Origin: an uncultured Christensenellaceae bacterium
Lineage (GTDB): Bacteria; Bacillota; Clostridia; Christensenellales; CAG-314
Direction of reading: 5' to 3'
DNA: 64,000 nucleotides
NCBI GenBank assembly: GCA_910587795.1
Contig: CAJUNH010000001.1
Span: 62,001-126,000 of the forward strand
Position 1 is the stretch's first letter. Each line of letters starts with the position of its first letter. The notes beneath the pieces are model-generated. The model was not told the origin of the DNA, made no database searches, and worked only from the letters and a program-made list of their open reading frames with translations. The position numbers and the translations under genes were made by a program. Positions 1 to 7,327 of this stretch are shown in pieces.

Positions 1-37
1 TAGTACGGTATTTAAGTCGCATAATATTAAAAACTTC

Positions 38-66
38 TTGACTCCGTCGGCAATAGGTAGTATAAT
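38..66 (+). promoter_or_regulatory. Sigma-A promoter of the small RHH-like gene
   Basis: TTGACT at 38-43 and a perfect TATAAT at 61-66 are separated by exactly 17 bases, which is the housekeeping consensus layout. Transcription should start near 73, at the edge of the palindrome 72-89, and run into the gene at 111. Confidence 0.75.
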
Positions 67-71
67 ATGTA

Positions 72-89
72 TGTCGTATAAATACGACA
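72..89. promoter_or_regulatory. Palindromic operator candidate at the transcription start
   Basis: A perfect 8-2-8 inverted repeat (TGTCGTAT, two A, ATACGACA) lies directly downstream of the -10 box, around the predicted start site. A site here would block initiation. The adjacent gene encodes a ribbon-helix-helix-like protein, a family that often binds such palindromes and represses itself, so autoregulation is the simplest inference. As RNA it could also form a short hairpin. Confidence 0.5.
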
Positions 90-110
90 ACAAATTTAAG
101 AGGTGTTGAT

Positions 111-308
111 ATGGAAAAGCCTAGAGCAGCGAAGGACAAGAGATACGAAGAAGCCCACAGAGAGGAAAGAAAAGCAAAAAATATGATATGGGGCACAAGC
201 GTCCCCAGAGAAAAAGCGGAAGAGATCAACGGGTTTCTTAAAAAATACGGTTACACCAAGGTGCAACTGATTGAGGCAGGTTACAAAGCGTTGTTAGAAA
301 AAATCTAA
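111..308 (+). CDS. Small ribbon-helix-helix-like protein of a mobile element
   Basis: 65-residue, highly charged protein. Residues 1-24 are rich in Lys/Arg/Glu and probably disordered or DNA-contacting. From about residue 25 it reads as a short beta strand (IWGTSVP) and two helices (KAEEINGFLKKYG, and TKVQLIEAGYKALLEK), the order expected of a ribbon-helix-helix (CopG/Arc-like) DNA-binding domain. The start ATG follows an AGAGGTG ribosome site. It has its own strong promoter and a palindrome at the start site. The neighbouring integrase suggests it is a regulator or accessory protein of an integrated element. The fold assignment comes from motif reading only; no specific family was recognised. 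Confidence 0.55.
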   Translation: MEKPRAAKDKRYEEAHREERKAKNMIWGTSVPREKAEEINGFLKKYGYTKVQLIEAGYKALLEKI

Positions 309-328
309 TGACGGATATGATGTGCCGA

Positions 329-710
329 GTTGCGAAGATGCTTGCTTGCAAGGGCATATTCGCAACGACGACAAGGCAAGATACACGCTGAAAGCGTAGC
401 CACACGCAAAGTGTGGCGCAGTGGCAACACTGCGTATCGCAGCCTTATTTCTTTGACAGCGAATTACAACAGTTCGCCAAAGAAAAACAAAACAAAGACT
501 AAAACCTAATCCGCAAAACGGACTTGGCTTGCCTAATGACGATACTCCGTTGGCAAGCAGTTCTTATGTCGTAACCGAACGTACGCCTTACTCGGTGTGT
601 ACGGGTAACTAACAGCAATTACCCAAACATTAGTTACCAACAGCGGCGCGCTATCTTGCGGAAATACCCAAAGGAGATATTTGTGATAACGGAATCGAAT
701 TACGGTTCCG
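329..710. repeat. Chain of consecutive hairpins between the RHH gene and the integrase
   Basis: This gene-free stretch is packed with inverted repeats, end to end: 329-366 (GTTGCGAA/TTCGCAAC with an inner stem), 385-397 (ACGCT/AGCGT), 399-417 (GCCACAC/GTGTGGC), 417-434 (CGCAGTG/CACTGCG), 448-485 (TTTCTTTG/CAAAGAAA with inner GCGAA/TTCGC), 510-522 (TCCG/CGGA), 527-558 (GCTTGCC/GGCAAGC), 574-603 (alternative ACCGA/TCGGT or CGTAC/GTACG stems), 604-638 (GGTAACTAA/TTAGTTACC) and 690-710 (CGGAATCG/CGGTTCCG with one G-T pair). Most are perfect and have short A-rich loops. None has a T-tract, so they are not a row of terminators. Possible roles include a structured RNA, a protein-binding array for excision or transfer, or a single-strand origin. 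See finding. Confidence 0.75.
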
Positions 711-721
711 CGCAAAAATAA
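683..721 (+). other. Possible 12-codon leader ORF before the integrase
   Basis: A GTG codon at 683 follows an AAAGGAGAT ribosome site (670-678) and opens a 12-codon frame ending in TAA at 719-721. A second AAAAGGAGAT (724-733) follows at once, then the TTG of the integrase at 734. The last hairpin of the chain (690-710) lies inside this frame, an arrangement compatible with translational control. Supported only by the ribosome site and frame. Confidence 0.25.
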
Positions 722-733
722 ACAAAAGGAGAT

Positions 734-2110
734 TTGATACAACAGCGAAACATAAAGCAACACCAAACAGCGCCCGACATTGACGTCGCCGCCTTACGAC
801 AAATAATACAAGCGCAGCAACGTCAGTTGGACATATATCAAAAAATACTAGAAAGGAAAAGCAAAAAGACCCAAAGAGAGGTAATTGTTGGCAGTTTCAA
901 AATTACACCAAAGGAGATATTAGAAATGTCAACAACAAGCAAAGACAAATACATATTCGCGGTACATGACATCATCGTCCATTACCGCCAACTCAAAAGC
1001 GGAATGCTCCAAGCGCGTATGAAACGCCAAGGCATCGTTTTAGACGTCAAAGGCCGCACTCCGTTAGAACTCAAAACAAAATTCGTCAAGGCGTTCGACG
1101 AAGCGTTAAAGCAAAAGGAAATGGACGACGCGATGGTCACGCCGGACAATTCGCCCATCTTTATGGAATACGCCTACAAATGGCTTGCAATCAAAAAGCG
1201 CACCACAAAACCGTCTACCTACAAGGAATATTACCGTCAAGTAGACAACGTGCTGTTTCTAAAATTTGCCGACCGTAAAGCCGCAAGTTTTACCCGCGAC
1301 GAATTGCAGCAGTACTTGTTCGACGAATACGTCGACGCAAACAAAATGCGTACGGCGCACAAGATACATTTAACGCTCCGTTGCATATTCGACCTTATTG
1401 AGGACGATTTAGGGATTCCCTCGCCCATGAAAAAGGTAATAGTGCCGCGCTATACAAGTAAACATGGCCGCGCATTTACCTACGACGAAGAACGTCAACT
1501 TGTCGATTATTGCATAACGCATTTGGACTACGAAACAAGCCATGCGTTTCTCGTATTGCTCTATACGGGTATGCGCCGCAGCGAACTTGCCAAAATGGAA
1601 ATCGTCGACGACAAATGGATAAAGACGGTTACAAGCAAACAGCGTATGGGACGTGACGAAGAAGAACGGCTCATTCCCATTACGCCAATGCTTCGGCGCG
1701 TTATGCCGTATATCAATTTTGAAACGGCAAAGAACTGCAAGGTAGGTGCGGTCACTTCAAGACTGCATCGCGTATTCTCTAATCACCATACGCACGAACT
1801 GAGATATACGTTTATTACCCGTTGTAAGGAAAGCGGCGTGAACTTAGAACTCGTGATGATGTGGGACGGACACAGTCAAGAAAAAGGTATCGGCTCGTCG
1901 GTGGTGGACCGCGGCTACACTGATTACTCCAAAGAGTTTCAATTGAAACAATCGTTACTTGTGGACTATCAACAATGGGATTTCCTCGAGCCTTGTTACA
2001 ATTCGCGACCGCGCCCCGAAGACAGATTTCCTAACAGCAAATATAACAAGGAACGCGCGAGAATGCTAGCGGCAAGTAACAACAGTATTGATACGGTTTA
2101 TGCCAAATGA
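734..2110 (+). CDS. Tyrosine recombinase / phage-type integrase
   Basis: 458 residues from TTG 734, which follows AAAAGGAGAT directly; an in-frame ATG at 926 (residue 65) also has an AAAGGAGATAT site upstream and would give a more usual 394-residue integrase, so the start is open. Residues about 70-130 resemble an arm-binding N-terminal domain, 138-230 the helical core-binding domain, and 245-410 the catalytic domain. The catalytic set is visible: Arg281 (TGMRRSEL), Lys302, His354 and Arg357 (HELRYTF), His380 (GHS) and Tyr395 or Tyr398 (GYTDY). It would catalyse site-specific integration or excision of the element. It points at a tRNA-Gln 400 bases downstream, a common integration target. The rest of the element, if present, lies left of the window. 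Confidence 0.9.
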   Translation: MIQQRNIKQHQTAPDIDVAALRQIIQAQQRQLDIYQKILERKSKKTQREVIVGSFKITPKEILEMSTTSKDKYIFAVHDIIVHYRQLKSGMLQARMKRQGIVLDVKGRTPLELKTKFVKAFDEALKQKEMDDAMVTPDNSPIFMEYAYKWLAIKKRTTKPSTYKEYYRQVDNVLFLKFADRKAASFTRDELQQYLFDEYVDANKMRTAHKIHLTLRCIFDLIEDDLGIPSPMKKVIVPRYTSKHGRAFTYDEERQLVDYCITHLDYETSHAFLVLLYTGMRRSELAKMEIVDDKWIKTVTSKQRMGRDEEERLIPITPMLRRVMPYINFETAKNCKVGAVTSRLHRVFSNHHTHELRYTFITRCKESGVNLELVMMWDGHSQEKGIGSSVVDRGYTDYSKEFQLKQSLLVDYQQWDFLEPCYNSRPRPEDRFPNSKYNKERARMLAASNNSIDTVYAK

Positions 2111-2125
2111 GAGAATAAGAGATAT

Positions 2126-2170
2126 CTAGGCGGCTTGTTGACGTAATAATAAAAATGCGGCTCCGCCTAG
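2126..2170. repeat. Inverted repeat downstream of the integrase
   Basis: CTAGGCGG (2126-2133) and CCGCCTAG (2163-2170) are perfect 8-base arms around an AT-rich loop, shortly after the integrase stop. There is no T-tract, so a terminator is not clear; a recombinase or excisionase site is equally possible. In the remainder of the gap, 2171-2471, I see nothing. Confidence 0.4.
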
Positions 2171-2471
2171 GTGTCTCAACGTTACTCAAAATGACATAGT
2201 GATAGTGTTGTAACCCAAAACGCACGGACTTGCGAAAAAATTGAAAATTAAACAAAAAAGGCAATAAGTAGTTACAAGTTGCAAAACCGTGCAGAAAAGC
2301 CGTCTAACAGCAAAGATTTGACAAAAATTTCCGTTTTAAGCAGTCGTGTTGATTTAGCATAAAAACCAAATGCGTGCCAAATCGTGTTTTTGTGACATAC
2401 AAATGATATAAAAACGACTATTTTGAGCAAAATATTATAAAACAATTTTCACGTTTAGACGTATTAATATA

Positions 2472-2506
2472 ACAAAAAGAGTGCATTATGATAACATAAT
2501 GCACTC
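2472..2506 (-). terminator. Terminator of tRNA-Gln
   Basis: A perfect 12-base stem (GAGTGCATTATG/CATAATGCACTC, loop of 4) lies 4 bases past the encoded CCA of the tRNA. On the minus strand it is followed by a run of five T. Confidence 0.85.
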
Positions 2507-2510
2507 AAAA

Positions 2511-2585
2511 TGGCTAGGGTAGCAGGATTTGAACCTGCGAATGACGGAGTCAGAATCCGTTGCCTTACCGCTTGGCTATACCCCA
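2511..2585 (-). tRNA. tRNA-Gln (CTG anticodon)
   Basis: Reads on the minus strand as a complete 75-base cloverleaf: 7-base acceptor stem (TGGGGTA/TACCCTA, one G-T pair), D arm, anticodon loop TTCTGAC giving anticodon CUG, T arm with TTCAAAT, and an encoded CCA. It has its own promoter and terminator. Its 3' end faces the integrase, so it is a candidate attachment site for the element at the left edge. Confidence 0.95.
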
Positions 2586-2596
2586 ATATCAATATT

Positions 2597-2625
2597 ATTA
2601 TAATTCTTTTATTAATTGTTGTCAA
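2597..2625 (-). promoter_or_regulatory. Promoter of tRNA-Gln
   Basis: On the minus strand, TTGACA (2620-2625) and TATAAT (2597-2602) are separated by exactly 17 bases. This is a full consensus housekeeping promoter, with the start site a few bases before the tRNA. Confidence 0.9.
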
Positions 2626-2805
2626 TTTAATATTACAATTTTTATTAATATCTTTCATATGTTTTACTTTTAATTTTTAACGTGTATTTCCAACTAGTTT
2701 ATTTTGGCAAATACACGTTATTTTTATTATTTATTTTGATTGATTTTTAAAATATAAGAAATATGGTGAACAATAAATGAAATATTTCATTATTGCATAT
2801 TTGTA

Positions 2806-2834
2806 TTGACAAATTGACACGGGGGGAGTATCAT
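2806..2834 (+). promoter_or_regulatory. Promoter for the membrane hydrolase gene, with a long leader
   Basis: TTGACA (2806-2811), a 17-base spacer containing six consecutive G, and TATCAT (2829-2834). The start site would be near 2841, giving a leader of about 300 bases before the ATG at 3143. Confidence 0.65.
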
Positions 2835-2914
2835 AAGTTTATATTTGAAATTTGTCAATTTTAAGAAAAATATTTAAATTGACATTAATTCGTTTTATAT
2901 GTACCGAGTATGCC

Positions 2915-2968
2915 GCTGCATCAAACTTACTCTGTTTGATTGAAAGGTGTAGTTAAAAACATTGCAGC
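2915..2968 (+). promoter_or_regulatory. Structured element in the hydrolase gene leader
   Basis: GCTGCA (2915-2920) pairs with TGCAGC (2963-2968) and encloses a second hairpin TCAAAC/GTTTGA (2921-2939). This two-storey fold sits within the long leader of the gene at 3143. No riboswitch class was recognised. The rest of 2586-3142 is AT-rich without further signals. Confidence 0.3.
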
Positions 2969-3142
2969 AGCCAAATAAGTACAGTTTTATGCGTTATATT
3001 TTAAAATTAAGCGCTTGTTTTCGGTGTTTTAGCAGTTTGCTATAAATTGTAGTTTTATTGTGTTGTATTAATTAATTCGGTAGTTTTATTTCTTGCAGAA
3101 AGAAATACGGTTACATAGAAAAACTTTAAGGAGGAATTTGAC

Positions 3143-5548
3143 ATGAGCGATCAAATTCAAGAAACTCAGCAAGTCGAAGTTAATCAAACCGAAGCTCCTC
3201 AAACGGACGCGGCGCCCGCTCCCAAAAAGGATAATTGGTTTTTAAAGCTTTGGCGAAACAAAAACAAGCGTAACGTATTTATGCTTGCCTGCTGCATTGT
3301 GTTAATAATGCTTGCAACGATGTTCGGTTCGATAATTCAAACTGCAGGTTGGACTTATACTGTCGAAGATTTGCGCAATGCAACTAATACCGGAACTATT
3401 ACACTCAAAGCAGACGATAAGGACGAATCTGCTGATTATACTGTTGCAGGTCGCATTAGATCCGGTATTCTATTTACTCCCAAAAGAGCAAGCGCGGAAA
3501 AGCAAGTGCCTGCGGTAGTGTTTATTCACGGATTGTATAACAACCGCGAAATGCAGCTGCAAAACGCTATCGAAATGGTTCGCCGCGGATATGTCGTAGT
3601 AGTGTTAGACGCTGCAAGTCACGGTCATAACACTGCGGCTAATAATACCGACGGGGCGTTTTCCGGTATCGAAATGCTTAATGCGGCAAAATATTTGTAC
3701 AACATGCCGCAAGTAGATAAGAGCAAAATCGCCGTTTCCGGACACTCTATGGGCGGTCAAGCAACGCGTAATGCAATGTCGATAGACGGTATAGATACCA
3801 CTGATTATAAAGCTACTGTTAACGGACAAGCCGTTATGTATAAGAGCAAAACTGACGCTTCATATAAAGCCGGTTATCATATGGGTATCATTTCTGCAGG
3901 TCTTGTTCAGGCAAACAACCCCAACACTAACATCGGTTCTAACGTTATTGCGGCGGGCGTAGTTAAAGCTTCAAGCGATGAGTTTTTCTTTAACTCTACG
4001 TTAAAAGAGCCTACGTATGTCCCCGTAAATAAAGATTCGGTAGTGGGCTCTCCCGAAAAAGCGTCGGCAAGTAAACCCTGTTATATAGGTTTATACCTCA
4101 AACAAGGCGATAAATACGTCGAACAAACGGCAGATGATAAATTTAGACCAAATAGTCAATATTATAAATTTACTACGGCCGCGAATACGGCGTTCTATCT
4201 GCAATCCAGTCAAGCGGTTGCATTTACGGGAAGAGACGCCGCTACGTTGGACGATTGGACAACCGTCAACGGCGGAATATATGCTTTGGGACAAAACGAT
4301 CCAGTTGCCGTTCCGACAAAATTTAATAAAAACAATGTGCCTAAGCGCGGTGCTCTCGTAAGTACTCAACGTAAAGGCGAAGCTCTCGCTTCGGCAGAAC
4401 AACGCATCAGAGTTGTTTATGAGGCGCATGAAACGCACCCGATGAATCACTTCTCGACGGTTACTGCGGCTCACGTAATAGATTTCTTCTATAATGCGTT
4501 CGGCGTGTCTCCTATTGCAAGATATATGGCTCCGGCAAATCAAACCTGGTGGCTGAAAGAAGCGTTCTCGCTGCTCGGTTTCTTGGGATTATTCGGTTTG
4601 TTGTTCCCTGTATTGGATATGTTGCTCGATACTCGTTTGTTTGCTTCTCTTAAAGCGAAAGAAGGCGAAGTTACCGAAGGTCCGATTCTTCTTACGCGTC
4701 CTCGCAAGCATGTTTCCTACTGGCTGTCAGGTATACTTACCACAGTTTTCGGTGCAATCAGCTTAAAGAATTTGACGGCGCACGAAGGTTGGTATAGCAA
4801 ACTTGGGTTAAATAGCTTGTTTGCTTCTTCCGAAGGATTTATTTACTCTAATGTCGGACAAATTGCCGCTTGGGGTATGCTGTGCGCTATGTTTGCCCTT
4901 GCAGTATCCGCTATTATATGGATAATTAACAGATGCATTAACATATTCGTATACGGCGATAACGCTTCGGCGCACGACGAACGTCCGTTTGAAGGATTTA
5001 GAATGAGAAGCTGGCAAAACGTTCTTAAAACGCCTATTCTCGCTACAATTCTTGTAGGTATGTTCTATCTTGTAATAGACGTTATTTGGATGGGATCTGT
5101 TGTTGACTTCCGTATTTGGACGTTCGACCTTCGCGTATTCGATACGATAAAGATTGCTTCGATGCTTAAGTACGTACCTTATTTCTTTGTATTCTATATG
5201 GTAACGGCTGCTTTAAGCCAAAATTACAGAGTAAAAGACCTTCCCGAATGGGCTACGATTGCTATCAACGTATTCTTTAACATATTCGGCGTAATGGTAA
5301 TGCTGTGGTTCTGCAACAGCTACTTTATCAACAACGGCGCAATGGCTGACAGTGCAAACAAACTGTTCTTCATCGCCTGCTATCCCGTTATTCCGTGCGT
5401 AGCTATCGCAACGGTTATTTCCCGCAGAATGTACACCCGTACAGGCAACGCTTGGTTGTCAGGACTTGTCAACGCTTGTATTATGACGTTTATCGCTTGT
5501 GCAAATACGTCTATTTCGGGCGCGCTTGCATGGACTTACGGAGCGTAA
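3143..5548 (+). CDS. Membrane protein with an extracellular alpha/beta-hydrolase domain
   Basis: 801 residues behind a good AAGGAGG site. Residues 1-44 are polar and Gln/Pro-rich (cytoplasmic), 45-66 form a membrane segment, about 67-460 an alpha/beta-hydrolase domain, and about 505-800 a block of roughly six further membrane segments. In the hydrolase domain, FIHG (127-130) looks like the oxyanion region and GHSMGG (200-205) the nucleophile elbow with Ser202; His in a HPMNH stretch near 437 is a candidate catalytic residue. The domain would face outward between the first and later membrane segments. The substrate is unknown; lipid or ester hydrolysis is a guess from the fold. It stands alone with its own promoter, long leader and terminator. 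No named family covering the full length was recognised. Confidence 0.7.
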   Translation: MSDQIQETQQVEVNQTEAPQTDAAPAPKKDNWFLKLWRNKNKRNVFMLACCIVLIMLATMFGSIIQTAGWTYTVEDLRNATNTGTITLKADDKDESADYTVAGRIRSGILFTPKRASAEKQVPAVVFIHGLYNNREMQLQNAIEMVRRGYVVVVLDAASHGHNTAANNTDGAFSGIEMLNAAKYLYNMPQVDKSKIAVSGHSMGGQATRNAMSIDGIDTTDYKATVNGQAVMYKSKTDASYKAGYHMGIISAGLVQANNPNTNIGSNVIAAGVVKASSDEFFFNSTLKEPTYVPVNKDSVVGSPEKASASKPCYIGLYLKQGDKYVEQTADDKFRPNSQYYKFTTAANTAFYLQSSQAVAFTGRDAATLDDWTTVNGGIYALGQNDPVAVPTKFNKNNVPKRGALVSTQRKGEALASAEQRIRVVYEAHETHPMNHFSTVTAAHVIDFFYNAFGVSPIARYMAPANQTWWLKEAFSLLGFLGLFGLLFPVLDMLLDTRLFASLKAKEGEVTEGPILLTRPRKHVSYWLSGILTTVFGAISLKNLTAHEGWYSKLGLNSLFASSEGFIYSNVGQIAAWGMLCAMFALAVSAIIWIINRCINIFVYGDNASAHDERPFEGFRMRSWQNVLKTPILATILVGMFYLVIDVIWMGSVVDFRIWTFDLRVFDTIKIASMLKYVPYFFVFYMVTAALSQNYRVKDLPEWATIAINVFFNIFGVMVMLWFCNSYFINNGAMADSANKLFFIACYPVIPCVAIATVISRRMYTRTGNAWLSGLVNACIMTFIACANTSISGALAWTYGA

Positions 5549-5626
5549 AATAAATATGGCAAAGCGATAGACTTACAGTCTTTTTGCGTAACAACGATTG
5601 TTGTCATAGTAACCAAGATTTGACAT

Positions 5627-5659
5627 GCGGCGGTAATCGAATTTATTACCGCCGCTTTT
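5627..5659 (+). terminator. Terminator after the membrane hydrolase gene
   Basis: An 11-base perfect GC-rich stem (GCGGCGGTAAT/ATTACCGCCGC, loop of 7) followed by TTTT. Confidence 0.85.
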
Positions 5660-5744
5660 AAAAATATTTATAATAGTAAACGATTGTTTATTATTAAAGC
5701 GAAAATTTTGATGCCGTAATTCGTTAATATTTTTAATTTTCGTA

Positions 5745-5773
5745 TTGAAATACAAGCTTAAATGTTATATAAT
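5745..5773 (+). promoter_or_regulatory. Promoter of the glycerol operon
   Basis: TTGAAA (5745-5750), a 17-base spacer and a perfect TATAAT (5768-5773). The start site would be near 5780, about 90 bases before the first gene. Confidence 0.75.
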
Positions 5774-5791
5774 GTACTAAATATAATTTTG

Positions 5792-5836
5792 TCGGTTATA
5801 TAATCCAAACAAAAAAGTTCGGTTAGAATTAACCGA
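5792..5836. promoter_or_regulatory. Operator-like TCGGTTA sites downstream of the glycerol promoter
   Basis: TCGGTTA occurs at 5792-5798 and again at 5819-5825, where it forms a perfect 7-4-7 palindrome with TAACCGA (5830-5836). The sites lie 12-57 bases after the predicted start of transcription. They could bind a repressor, or act as an RNA hairpin in the leader. No T-tract follows, so it is not a plain attenuator. Confidence 0.45.
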
Positions 5837-5871
5837 TAAGTCATAATTAAATATGATTAGGAGGACAGTAA

Positions 5872-7308
5872 TTGAATATGAAAGATGTAATCATTATCGG
5901 CGGAGGCGTAATAGGCTGCGGGATAGCGCGTGAGCTTGCGCGATATACGGCGGATATAATGCTTTTAGAACGCGGCAATGACGTTTCCGTCGGTACGAGT
6001 AAAGCCAACAGCGGAATTGTTCACGGCGGTTTCGACGCTAAACCGAATACGCTGAAAGCCAAATACAACGTGCTCGGCAACGCTATGTTTGACAGTTTGT
6101 CGGCTGAATTGGATTTTCCTTTTAGGCGTAACGGTTCTATGGTGCTATGTTTTGATGAAAAACATATGGACGGTCTAACCGAGCTGTATAACCGCGGCGT
6201 GGCCAACGGCGTAAAAGATATGTATATTATAAAAGGCAACGCCGAAATAAAAAAATTGGAACCTCACGTTACCGACGCGGCCGTAGGCGCATTGGTAGTG
6301 CCGACTGGCGGTATTGTTTCTCCGTACGAAATGACGGTGGCATATGCCGAGAATGCCGCGGTAAACGGTGTGGAGTTTAGATTTTTGTCGCAAGTTACGT
6401 CTGTTACAAGGGATAAAGGCGGATTTACAGTCAGCTGTGCCGACGGATACTGTGAACATGCAAAAGTCGTAATTAATGCCGCAGGAGTTTACGCCGACGT
6501 TATCAATAATATGGTTTGCGACGAAAAATTGCATATAACCGCCCGCAAAGGCGACTATGTTTTGATGGATAAAACCTGCGGTTATCTTGCAGACCATACT
6601 TTGTTTCAGCTTCCTACAAAAATGGGTAAGGGCGTTTTGGTAACGCCTACGACGCACGGAAACATACTTGTAGGACCAACGGCTACGGACGTTGAAGATA
6701 AGGACAACGTAAATACAACGGCAGGCGAACTTAACGACGCATTTGTAAAAGCCGTCGTTACGGTACCCTCGCTTTCAAGGCGCAATATCATTACTCAATT
6801 TAGCGGTTTGCGCGCGCATCTTGACGGGGACGACTTTGTAATAGGCGAAAGTTCCGTTGCGGGATTTTACAACGTTGCAGGTATCGAAAGCCCCGGATTA
6901 TCCTGTGCGCCTGCAATAGCCGTGGACATTGCCGAATCGGTCGCTGCAAAATTGGGACTGGCTAAAAAATCGTTTTTTGAAGCAAAACGCAAAGGTATTC
7001 CGCAATTTTCCAAATTGTCAAATACCGAAAGAGAAAAATTAATAGATCAAAATCCTTTATACGGTAAAATTGTCTGCCGCTGCGAGGTAGTTACCGAAGG
7101 GGAAATTGTGGACTCGATCCGCAGACCCGTAGGCGCAAAGGATTTGGACGGAGTTAAACGCCGTACCAGAGCGGGGATGGGGCGTTGTCAAGCGGGATTT
7201 TGCACTCCGCGCATTATGGAGATTATCTCTCGCGAACTCGGCTGCGATATGCAGGAAGTTACTAAGCGCGGCGGCGTAAGTAACGTTGTAGTAGGAAAGA
7301 CAAAGTAA
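5872..7308 (+). CDS. glpA: GlpA-like glycerol-3-phosphate dehydrogenase (FAD, Fe-S) subunit
   Basis: 478 residues of the DAO-type FAD oxidoreductase family. The N-terminus carries the FAD dinucleotide motif (GGGVIGCGIARELA, about 10-23). The C-terminal part is a BFD-like [2Fe-2S] domain with Cys402, Cys404, Cys439 and Cys444. The likely reaction is oxidation of glycerol-3-phosphate to dihydroxyacetone phosphate. It heads a four-gene operon with a GlpB-like flavoprotein, a DUF1667 protein and glycerol kinase, an arrangement common in Clostridia. The TTG at 5872 has the better spacing to AGGAGG (7 bases); the ATG at 5878 is 13 bases away but also possible. GlpA and LhgO-type 2-hydroxyglutarate oxidases look alike; the glpK context decides for glycerol. 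Confidence 0.85.
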   Translation: MNMKDVIIIGGGVIGCGIARELARYTADIMLLERGNDVSVGTSKANSGIVHGGFDAKPNTLKAKYNVLGNAMFDSLSAELDFPFRRNGSMVLCFDEKHMDGLTELYNRGVANGVKDMYIIKGNAEIKKLEPHVTDAAVGALVVPTGGIVSPYEMTVAYAENAAVNGVEFRFLSQVTSVTRDKGGFTVSCADGYCEHAKVVINAAGVYADVINNMVCDEKLHITARKGDYVLMDKTCGYLADHTLFQLPTKMGKGVLVTPTTHGNILVGPTATDVEDKDNVNTTAGELNDAFVKAVVTVPSLSRRNIITQFSGLRAHLDGDDFVIGESSVAGFYNVAGIESPGLSCAPAIAVDIAESVAAKLGLAKKSFFEAKRKGIPQFSKLSNTEREKLIDQNPLYGKIVCRCEVVTEGEIVDSIRRPVGAKDLDGVKRRTRAGMGRCQAGFCTPRIMEIISRELGCDMQEVTKRGGVSNVVVGKTK

Positions 7309-7327
7309 CGGAAGGAGGGCTGCAAAT

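Noticed and set aside
39..48. TGACTCCGTC also present in the tRNA-Gln anticodon arm, as a possible attachment repeat
   Set aside because: Only ten bases match and the copy is in the opposite orientation to the tRNA gene; it also overlaps the -35 box of a promoter. Direct repeats are required.
4091..4543. 150-residue open frame on the minus strand
   Set aside because: Shadow of the membrane hydrolase gene, no homology or ribosome site.
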